DNA of 64,000 nt, taken from contig NZ_SMSG01000003.1 in the NCBI RefSeq assembly GCF_004382795.1, positions 434,001 through 498,000 of the forward strand. The letters are read 5' to 3'. Below the pieces are notes generated by a model. The model did no database searches and was not told the DNA's origin. It saw only the letters and a list, made by a program, of their open reading frames with translations. Made by a program: the position numbers and the translations under genes. Shown here piece after piece: positions 57,785 through 64,000 of this stretch (position 1 is the stretch's first letter; each line of letters opens with the position of its first letter). Source of the stretch: Cumulibacter soli (lineage in GTDB: Bacteria > Actinomycetota > Actinomycetes > Mycobacteriales > Antricoccaceae).

Positions 57785-58786
57785 ATGAAGACGACAGCTC
57801 AGCAAACCTCGCACTCCAGATCGGCATCCGGCGTCGCGGACAGCGACGTGCTCGTTGATATCTCTGGCCTGACCAAGTCGTACGGCGGCCGCGTAGTCGT
57901 CGACCATCTCGATCTGCAGGTACGTCGCGGCGAAGTCCTCGGTCTGATCGGGGCGAACGGCGCCGGCAAGACCACGACGGTCGAGATCATTCAGGGACTA
58001 CGCCGTGCCGATTCTGGTCGGATCAGTGTGTTCGGGATGGACCCGATTAAGGACGCCGACCGGATCCGCCCGCACATCGGCAGCCAGTTGCAGAGTTCCG
58101 CTCTCCCAGACCGAATGCGTGTCGGTGAGGCGGTGCGGCTGTTCGCCGACACCGGCGCAGCCGACGCAAACCAGTTACTCGAGGAATTCGGCCTCGCGCA
58201 CCGCGTCAAGTACGCCTTCGGCGGCATGAGCGGCGGCGAGCAGCAGCGGTTGTTCCTCGTGCTTGCGTTGCTCAACCGCCCGCGCCTGGTCATCCTCGAC
58301 GAACTCACGCAGGGCCTCGACCCGTCCGCCCGACGCAATGTCTGGGAAGCGGTGAAGCGGCTTCGCACGGGCGGCACGACTGTCCTGCTCGTCACCCACG
58401 AACTTGGCGAGGCCGAGGAACTGTGTGAACGCGTCGTCGCGATGCGTGATGGAACCGTCCTCGCCGAGGGCTCGCCGGCTGACCTCCTAGCCCGGTTCTC
58501 CGATGCCGCGACCGTGTCGTTCACGTGGCGTCGCGATGGCGACACTGCGCTCGCTCGAGATCTGAACGACCTCAACGGTCTTCCAGGTCTCAGCGGTGTG
58601 CGCCGCGAGGATGACCGCATCTTCCTGCGCGGTGACGCAGAACTCGTCGCTCATGCGGGTGCGTGGCTCGTCGCGACCGGGGCACAGATCCCGCACGACC
58701 TGCGCGTAGATCGGCCCGGCCTGGAGGACGCCTTACTGACACTGCTCGACCAGCCAGCCCACACCGACTTGCAGGGAGCCGCGTGA
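57785..58786 (+). CDS. ABC transporter ATP-binding protein (drug-export type)
   Basis: The 333-residue ATPase has Walker A GANGAGKTT, signature MSGGEQQR (SGGEQ), Walker B RLVILDELTQGLDP and a switch His in LLVTHELGEAEEL. The ~90-residue extension after the nucleotide domain is the type found in DrrA/CcmA-like ABC-2 exporters. Its stop overlaps the permease ATG (TGATG). With the permease, histidine kinase and regulator downstream it forms one operon, probably sensing and exporting an antibiotic or lipid-active compound. Confidence 0.92.
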   Translation: MKTTAQQTSHSRSASGVADSDVLVDISGLTKSYGGRVVVDHLDLQVRRGEVLGLIGANGAGKTTTVEIIQGLRRADSGRISVFGMDPIKDADRIRPHIGSQLQSSALPDRMRVGEAVRLFADTGAADANQLLEEFGLAHRVKYAFGGMSGGEQQRLFLVLALLNRPRLVILDELTQGLDPSARRNVWEAVKRLRTGGTTVLLVTHELGEAEELCERVVAMRDGTVLAEGSPADLLARFSDAATVSFTWRRDGDTALARDLNDLNGLPGLSGVRREDDRIFLRGDAELVAHAGAWLVATGAQIPHDLRVDRPGLEDALLTLLDQPAHTDLQGAA

Positions 58787-59601
58787 TGACTACCGCCACA
58801 CCCCTCGCCGACGCCCCGGCGACGTACGAACCCGGATCGTCGACCACCGACGCGAACTCGATCAAGACCCGCCCGGCGACGCTCCGGATGCTCGGCGCCG
58901 AACTCCGGCTGCTGCTGCGCGATCCAGTCACAACGACTTTCGTCGTTGCGTTCCCCATCATCGCGATGCTGATCATCGGCGGCGTGTTCGGAACACAGCC
59001 CAACGAAGTATTCCCAGTGAACCCGTCGCACTGGTACGTCGCGTCGTACTTCACCACCGTGATCGGCGCGACCGGGCTGATCATGCTCCCGGTACATATC
59101 GCGTCTTATCGCGAGCGTGGGGTGTTACGGCGGTTCGCGGCCGCCGGATTCCCCCGGTGGTCATTCGCGCTGGCGCAACTGGTGGTCGGCCTGATTACCG
59201 TCGCCGTCGCGGGTGCCCTGCTGCTCGCGGTGGCCGCGCCCGTCTACGGAATCCCGGAGGTCGATGACCTCGGCCGGGTGATCCTGGCAGCCACGCTGGG
59301 CGCGATCGCATTCATCGCCATCGGCGTCCTGCTCGGCACGGTGCTACCCACCGCTCGGTCTGCCCAAGCTGTCGGTTTGCTGCTGTTCTTCCCCTCCTTC
59401 CTGCTCGGCGTCGGCGGACCGCCGCCGGCCGTAATGGGTGATGCGCTCGGGACCATTTCCGAATGGCTGCCGCTGGGGCTCGTGACCCAGGCCGTTCGCG
59501 AACCGTGGCTCGGGATCGGGTCGGCCAACACAGCTCTGGTGGTCACAGCTGTGCTCGCCATCGTCGGCGTGCTGCTTGCGGGACGGCGGACCGCGCTGTG
59601 A
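58786..59601 (+). CDS. ABC-2 type transporter permease
   Basis: The 271-residue protein has six predicted membrane segments beginning near residue 50 (TFVVAFPIIAMLIIGGVFG), and the ABC-2 feature YRERGVLRRFAAAGFPRWSFALAQ between segments 2 and 3. ATG at 58786 overlaps the ATPase stop. The histidine kinase start lies 10 nt downstream. Confidence 0.9.
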   Translation: MTTATPLADAPATYEPGSSTTDANSIKTRPATLRMLGAELRLLLRDPVTTTFVVAFPIIAMLIIGGVFGTQPNEVFPVNPSHWYVASYFTTVIGATGLIMLPVHIASYRERGVLRRFAAAGFPRWSFALAQLVVGLITVAVAGALLLAVAAPVYGIPEVDDLGRVILAATLGAIAFIAIGVLLGTVLPTARSAQAVGLLLFFPSFLLGVGGPPPAVMGDALGTISEWLPLGLVTQAVREPWLGIGSANTALVVTAVLAIVGVLLAGRRTAL

Positions 59602-59611
59602 GGATCGACGT

Positions 59612-60688
59612 GTGAACAGATTGACGCGCACGGCGCGACTGGTCGGCCCGGCTGCAGTCGCGCTGTTCGCGATCATCGGGGCGTTGATGTCGCGACAACA
59701 ACCGATCATCGCGTGGGGCTGCGCGGCAGTAGCTATTATGTCCGCTGCTGCCATCGCCGCTGCGGGACTGACGCATTGGCGACTGGCTGGCGCGCTCATC
59801 GTGCCGGTCGCCGCCCTGACAGTTCAGGGGTTCGGGCAGGCATCGACGCTGTCCTGGATGGCATTCTGCGTGATGGCGATGTGGATCGGGCTCAGTGCCG
59901 CACCGCGTCCGGCTGTGGCCCTGACCGCCCTGATGGTCGCGATCGTCGCGTGGATGTTCCTGCGACAAGTTCGCGAGCCCGGCTGGGCCGCGTGGAGCAT
60001 CGGGACGATCATCTCGGTCGTCGCGTGCATCATGGCTCGCGCGCTCAACCTGACGAATGAGGCATTGCGAAACGCGCAGGGTGAACTCGCGCAGCGCTCA
60101 CGGGAAGAAGAACGTGTCCGCCTCGCCGCTGAGGTCCACGACGTGATCGGGCACGGATTGACTGTGACGCTGCTGCACATTTCTTCTGCCCGTCTCGCGC
60201 TCGACGAGGGTCGGGACGCCGCGGACCGTGAGCTTGCCGAGGCTGAGCGGCTCACACGCTCGAGTCTCGATGAGGTCCGGGCAACGGTCGGTCTATGGCG
60301 CGATAAGCAGGACGCGTCTCCGCTGCCGGACGCCGGGCGGATCACCGAGCTGGTGAAGACGTTCCGACTCGCCGGGATGCGGGTTGAACTATTTATGACC
60401 GGCGGGGTCGATGACGTTGGCGGAGCGCGCGGGCTGGCCGCGTACCGTGTCATTCAGGAATCGCTGACGAACGCAGCCAGGCACGCGCCGAACGCTGCGG
60501 TGACAGTGCGAGTCGACGTGGCAGACGGCAATGTGGACGTATGTGTAGACAGCGACGGGACGCCGGGGCCGAACTCCCCTGGCAGCGGAATCCGCGGCAT
60601 GTCCGAGCGGGTGCAGGCACTCGGTGGGACTTTCAGCGCCGGGCCGCATGAGGGCGGATGGCGGGTCGCCGCCGTGCTCCCACGATGA
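59612..60688 (+). CDS. Sensor histidine kinase (HisKA_3/DesK-LiaS type)
   Basis: A 358-residue membrane kinase. Five or six hydrophobic helices (about 10-150) have almost no extracellular loops, suggesting it senses within the membrane. The dimerisation domain has EERVRLAAEVHDVIGHGL with the phospho-His176, and the ATPase domain has AYRVIQESLTNAARHA (N box) and GSGIRGMSERVQALGG (G box). GTG at 59612 has AGGA 6 nt upstream. Its partner regulator follows after 19 nt. Confidence 0.9.
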   Translation: MNRLTRTARLVGPAAVALFAIIGALMSRQQPIIAWGCAAVAIMSAAAIAAAGLTHWRLAGALIVPVAALTVQGFGQASTLSWMAFCVMAMWIGLSAAPRPAVALTALMVAIVAWMFLRQVREPGWAAWSIGTIISVVACIMARALNLTNEALRNAQGELAQRSREEERVRLAAEVHDVIGHGLTVTLLHISSARLALDEGRDAADRELAEAERLTRSSLDEVRATVGLWRDKQDASPLPDAGRITELVKTFRLAGMRVELFMTGGVDDVGGARGLAAYRVIQESLTNAARHAPNAAVTVRVDVADGNVDVCVDSDGTPGPNSPGSGIRGMSERVQALGGTFSAGPHEGGWRVAAVLPR

Positions 60689-60707
60689 CGAAGCGAAGGG
60701 GTTCGGT

Positions 60708-61427
60708 ATGAACACGTGGAGTGGCGGTCCGTCAAGCGGCGCCGACTCCGGCAATGGGCCGACCGAGCAGGTGCGGGTGCTCTTAGTTGACGACCAGGAG
60801 TTGATTCGCACCGGCCTACGCGGCATCCTGCGTCCGCGCTTCGGCTTCGACATCGTGGCCGAGCTAGATAACGGCAGCACGATCGCCGAGTCGATCGCCA
60901 AACACCAGCCGGACGTCGTACTGATGGACGTGAGGATGCCGGGCGTCGATGGCGTGAGCGCGACCCGAATCGTACGCGAGTTGGACGATGGCCCACCCGT
61001 GCTCATCCTGACCACGTTCGACGACGAGGAAGTGCTGGCGGGCGCGCTACGTGCCGGCGCGGCAGGGTTTCTGCTAAAGGGAGTGCCGGCAGTCGACCTG
61101 CAGCGCGCCGTACGCACCGTCGCGCGCGGGGACAGTTGGCTCGATCCCGCCGTCACCGCGCGGGTCTTGGAAGGCTACCGCCGAGACGAGTCGGCCGGTC
61201 CGGCCCCCAGCACCGAGATCGAGGAACTCACTCCTCGCGAGCGTGAGGTGCTCGCGCTGATCGGGGAGGGACTCAGTAACTCCGAGATCGCTGAGCGGCT
61301 GTTCGTGGGAGAGGGCACCATCAAGACGCACGTTGCACACATTTTCACCAAACTCGAGGTGCGCGACCGGGCAGCAGCGGTCGTTTTCGCCTTCGACCAC
61401 GACCTGGTCCGGCCACGCCGACGATAG
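60708..61427 (+). CDS. LuxR-type (NarL) response regulator
   Basis: The 239-residue protein has a receiver domain with the phospho-acceptor Asp74 in VVLMDVRMPG, the acidic VDDQ pocket, the Lys in FLLKGVP, and a C-terminal LuxR helix-turn-helix (LTPREREVLALIGEGLSN, then EGTIKTHVAHIFTKL). GAAGGGG precedes the ATG. It should control the transporter genes in response to the upstream kinase; the repeat at 57734 is a possible site. Confidence 0.92.
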   Translation: MNTWSGGPSSGADSGNGPTEQVRVLLVDDQELIRTGLRGILRPRFGFDIVAELDNGSTIAESIAKHQPDVVLMDVRMPGVDGVSATRIVRELDDGPPVLILTTFDDEEVLAGALRAGAAGFLLKGVPAVDLQRAVRTVARGDSWLDPAVTARVLEGYRRDESAGPAPSTEIEELTPREREVLALIGEGLSNSEIAERLFVGEGTIKTHVAHIFTKLEVRDRAAAVVFAFDHDLVRPRRR

Positions 61428-61493
61428 GACCAAACAGCCAGCCAAGACCGACTCCCCTGGTCGTCGTCGGCAGGTGCCGCCCTGGGCCTGCGT

Positions 61494-62222
61494 CTACTGA
61501 TTACCTGGGAGATCAGCGCGAATGATCGCCGCCTCGGCGTATTCGTGCGCCTGATGCGTGACATCAATCGTGATGTTCTCAAAACCAGCCTCGGCTAGAT
61601 ACTGCTCGAACTGGCGACGGGTGAGCGCGCCGGCGATACAACCGGTCCATTCCTGCATATCCGCACGCACATGCTCGGGCATATCCTCGGAGGCAATCAC
61701 ATCGCTGAATGCGATCCGCCCGCCGGGTTTGAGCACACGGGCAGCCTCGCGCAGCACCAATCGCTTATCGGCGGCGAGGTTGATCACGCAGTTCGACAAC
61801 GCAATGTCAATGCTGTCGTCGGGTAGTGGAATGTCTTCGAGGTACCCCTTGAGGAACTCCACGTTGGTGGCACCGGCGGCTAACGCGTTGGCCCGCGCAG
61901 CCTCGAGCATCTCGTCAGTCATGTCCAGCCCGTACACCTTGCCGGTCTTACCCACCCGGCGTGCGGAGATGAGCGCGTCTCCCCCGGCCCCTGAGCCTAG
62001 ATCCAGGACGATCTCGCCCTCGGCGAGCGCAGCGACCTGGGTCGGCACGCCGCAACCTAATGAGCCCGCGACTGCTTCGGGTAGATCGTCCATGCCCTCA
62101 TACAGCGACGCACCGAACACGCCAGCACGTTCGAGGTCCTCGACTGAGGGTCCGCAGCAGGACTGCCTTTGGTTGGCGGCTGCGGCATAGCGGCTGCGCA
62201 CGGTCTCGCGGATATCGCTCAT
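61494..62222 (-). CDS. arsM: Arsenite S-adenosylmethionine methyltransferase
   Basis: ArsM methylates arsenite to volatile or less retained organic forms. The 242-residue protein has the AdoMet motif LDLGSGAGGD and the cysteines expected to bind As(III): the SCCGPS pair (22-23), Cys57 (GCGVP), Cys145 (NCVINL) and Cys195 (GCIAGA). It is the last gene of the arsenic unit, and its ATG overlaps the arsC stop. No clear terminator separates it from the convergent response regulator gene. Confidence 0.95.
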   Translation of the reverse strand: MSDIRETVRSRYAAAANQRQSCCGPSVEDLERAGVFGASLYEGMDDLPEAVAGSLGCGVPTQVAALAEGEIVLDLGSGAGGDALISARRVGKTGKVYGLDMTDEMLEAARANALAAGATNVEFLKGYLEDIPLPDDSIDIALSNCVINLAADKRLVLREAARVLKPGGRIAFSDVIASEDMPEHVRADMQEWTGCIAGALTRRQFEQYLAEAGFENITIDVTHQAHEYAEAAIIRADLPGNQ

Positions 62223-62632
62223 GGCAGTAACTCCTTCAACAATTGGTGTACTCGCATCTTGATCTCATCGCGGATGGGGCGCACCGCTTCGACGCTCAAC
62301 CCTGCAGGGTCGGGCAACGCCCAGTCCAGATACCGCTTTCCAGGAAAGATCGGGCATGCGTCTCCGCAGCCCATCGTGATCACGACGTCCGACGCGCGGA
62401 TCGCCCGGTCGCTAAGCAGGGTGGGTGCTTGGTCGGTGATATCGATCCCGACCTCGGCCATTGCTTCACGTGCCGCGGGATTGATCTCGTCCGCCGGGAT
62501 GGATCCAGCAGAATAGACGTCGACGCGACCGCTCGCGAAGTGACGCAGCCAGCCCGCGGCCATCTGGGAGCGCCCGGCGTTATGCACGCACACAAACAGC
62601 ACAGCGGGATTCTTACGTTGTGTACTCGTCAT
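62219..62632 (-). CDS. arsC: Arsenate reductase (low-molecular-weight phosphatase fold)
   Basis: ArsC reduces arsenate to arsenite. The 137-residue protein has the P-loop CVHNAGRSQ (nucleophile Cys15) and a resolving pair Cys89/Cys93 in MGCGDACP, as in thioredoxin-linked enzymes. PDPAG holds the general-acid Asp. Actinobacteria also have a mycothiol-linked variant; the cysteine pair here favours the thioredoxin type, though mycothiol is made by this organism. ATGA overlaps join it to acr3 and arsM. Confidence 0.93.
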   Translation of the reverse strand: MTSTQRKNPAVLFVCVHNAGRSQMAAGWLRHFASGRVDVYSAGSIPADEINPAAREAMAEVGIDITDQAPTLLSDRAIRASDVVITMGCGDACPIFPGKRYLDWALPDPAGLSVEAVRPIRDEIKMRVHQLLKELLP

Positions 62633-63747
62633 GATCGCCTCTTCTCAATCGCCAATTCGCCCGCGGACCTCGCGAGCACGCGCTTGCGTAGCCACAGACT
62701 CACGTACACCAGCGCGACGAGCACTGGAACTTCAATCAATGGCCCCACTACCCCGGCGAGAGCTTGACCACTAGCCGCGCCGAAGGTCGCGATCGCTACC
62801 GCGATGGCCAGTTCAAAGTTGTTCCCGGCCGCGGTGAAGGCGGTCGTGCTCGCGCGTTCGTACGACAGTCCCAAAGCGCGTGCAGCGGCGTACCCGACGG
62901 CCCACATCACCGCGAAGTAGACCAGCAGCGGGATCGCGATTCGCGCGACATCCGCTGGCCGACTGGTGATCTGTCGTCCTTGCAACGCGAACAGGATGAC
63001 GATTGTGAACAGCAGCCCGTATAGCGCCCACGGTGAGACCCGCGGCAAGAACGTGCCCTCGTACCACTCGCGGCCACGTCGACGCTCCAGGATCCGCCTG
63101 GATAGGTATCCCGCTAAAAGCGGGATACCTAAGAACACCAGCACCGACTTGGCGATCTGCCACATCGACACATCCAGCTCACTACCGGATAGACCGAGCC
63201 ACCCCGGCAGAACAGTCAGGTAGAACCACCCCAACACCGCGAACATCAGCACTTGGAAGATCGAGTTCAGCGCGATTAGGAAGGCGGCCGCGTCCCGGTC
63301 GCCGCAGGCCATGTCGTTCCAGATCACCACCATCGCGATACACCGCGCCAGTCCGACGATGATCAGGCCGGTTCGGTACTCCGGTAGATCCGCCAAGAAG
63401 ATCCACGCCAGCGCAAACATCAGCGCTGGGCCGACGATCCAGTTCAGTACGAGGCTTAACCACAGCAGTTTGCCATCGCGCGCCACCGACCCCATTCGGT
63501 CGTACCGCACCTTCGCCAACGGTGGATACATCATTACCAGCAGACCCAGCGCGATCGGTAATGAAATGCCGTCTACCTGCACAGCCGACAACACGTCCGA
63601 CAGCCCGGGGATCCATCGCCCCGCCAACAGACCGATCAGCATCGCCGCGCCGATCCACACCGGCAAGAATCGGTCTATGAACGACAACCGGCGCGTCGGG
63701 TCAGCCCGTACGCCATCAGGGCTCGTCGTCACGTCCGCGGTTGTCAT
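62629..63747 (-). CDS. acr3: Arsenite efflux transporter, ACR3 family
   Basis: A 372-residue, ten-helix permease that exports arsenite. Family blocks: FLPVWIGAAMLIGLLAGRWIP, VLNWIVGPALMFALAWIF, LARCIAMVVIWNDMACGD (with the essential Cys in MACGDRD) and TAAGNNFELAIAVAIATFG. Its ATG overlaps the arsR stop and its stop overlaps the arsC ATG. Confidence 0.95.
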   Translation of the reverse strand: MTTADVTTSPDGVRADPTRRLSFIDRFLPVWIGAAMLIGLLAGRWIPGLSDVLSAVQVDGISLPIALGLLVMMYPPLAKVRYDRMGSVARDGKLLWLSLVLNWIVGPALMFALAWIFLADLPEYRTGLIIVGLARCIAMVVIWNDMACGDRDAAAFLIALNSIFQVLMFAVLGWFYLTVLPGWLGLSGSELDVSMWQIAKSVLVFLGIPLLAGYLSRRILERRRGREWYEGTFLPRVSPWALYGLLFTIVILFALQGRQITSRPADVARIAIPLLVYFAVMWAVGYAAARALGLSYERASTTAFTAAGNNFELAIAVAIATFGAASGQALAGVVGPLIEVPVLVALVYVSLWLRKRVLARSAGELAIEKRRS

Positions 63748-64000
63748 ACCAGCGTCTCAGTCGTCAGCAGCCGCGACAGCGGCTCGATCGCCCCCGGAAT
63801 GGCCCAGTAGTACACCCACGTCCCACGGCGTTCGCAGTCCACCAGACCCGCCTCACGCAGCACCTTCAAGTGATGCGAGATCGTCGGCGCCTTCAGCTCG
63901 AACGCGCCGGTCAGGTCACAGACGCACACCTGCGCATCCGCGCTCGCGATCATGCTGAACAGCCGCAATCGGACCGGATCACCCAACGCCTTGAACGCTC
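63744..64000 (-). CDS. arsR: ArsR-family arsenic-responsive repressor (partial)
   Basis: The 3' part of an ArsR/SmtB winged-helix repressor; the gene continues past the window edge, its first visible residues being AFKALGDPVRLRLFS. The As(III) site is CVCDL, and the DNA-reading helix is KAPTISHHLKVLREAGLV. It opens the arsR-acr3-arsC-arsM unit. The wing (RRGTWVYYWA) and tail are complete. The N-terminus and the operator lie outside the window. Confidence 0.95.
   Translation of the reverse strand, partial: AFKALGDPVRLRLFSMIASADAQVCVCDLTGAFELKAPTISHHLKVLREAGLVDCERRGTWVYYWAIPGAIEPLSRLLTTETLV

Noticed and set aside
57785-61427. Antibiotic biosynthesis cluster around the exporter
   Set aside because: No biosynthetic genes flank the transporter and its two-component system.

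Overview
The window is 64 kb of chromosome from a high-GC actinobacterium. The evidence is a complete Pup-proteasome locus (arc-dop-pup-prcB-prcA-pafA, then pafB-pafC), the mycothiol gene mshC, RbpA, an F420-type luciferase-like oxidoreductase, and many leaderless genes with a TANNNT box 6-8 nt before the start codon. From memory, gene order from about 3.6 to 46 kb follows the Mycobacterium tuberculosis block that runs from the Rv2141c-type peptidase through mshC, metH, the RecB-like nuclease, trmI, the proteasome genes, tatAC and helY to lnt/rbpA. The genus cannot be named from the sequence; a lineage near Frankineae or Nakamurellales/Antricoccaceae is a guess.

Layout. 0-11 kb: housekeeping and accessory enzymes (VOC protein, tRNA-Leu, DEAD-box helicase, M20 peptidase, quinone oxidoreductase, RecD-like helicase, aldo/keto reductase, LLM oxidoreductase). 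10.5-15.6 kb: the phosphomutase/DUF3090/SCO1664 trio and mshC, separated by an orphan lipoprotein substrate-binding protein. 15.7-26.4 kb: PhoX-type phosphatase, PAC2 protein, metH, RecB-like nuclease, site-2 protease, trmI and a membrane protein. 26.5-33 kb: proteasome/pupylation operon. 33-41 kb: DUF3866, pafBC, a small membrane protein, tatA, tatC and helY. 41-46 kb: repeat-rich DUF4333 protein, 5'-3' exonuclease, Xaa-Pro peptidase, lnt and rbpA. 46-50 kb: tdk, acyltransferase, phosphodiesterase, zinc-finger protein and metallophosphoesterase. 50-57.7 kb: a looser accessory region with a 51-bp palindrome, an HxlR/VOC pair, a frameshifted deaminase, acetyltransferases, a racemase-like protein, a serine hydrolase and a HAD phosphatase. 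57.8-61.4 kb: an ABC-2 exporter with its own two-component system. 61.5-64 kb: an arsenic operon (arsR-acr3-arsC-arsM) cut by the window edge.

How the genes work together. ARC, PrcAB, Pup, Dop and PafA form one protein-degradation pathway, and PafBC next door is the known DNA-damage activator pair. MshC makes mycothiol, which may bear on redox and arsenate chemistry. The arsenic genes form a tightly ATGA-coupled unit. No wholly new multi-gene system stands out. The less ordinary signals are regulatory or repetitive: leaderless promoters in at least 15 places, a leaderless upstream ORF ending at the start of the DUF4333 gene, a hairpin covering the ribosome-binding site of the DEAD-box helicase, a SigR/SigH-like promoter before rbpA, a 60-bp perfect coding repeat, and a 51-bp intergenic palindrome.
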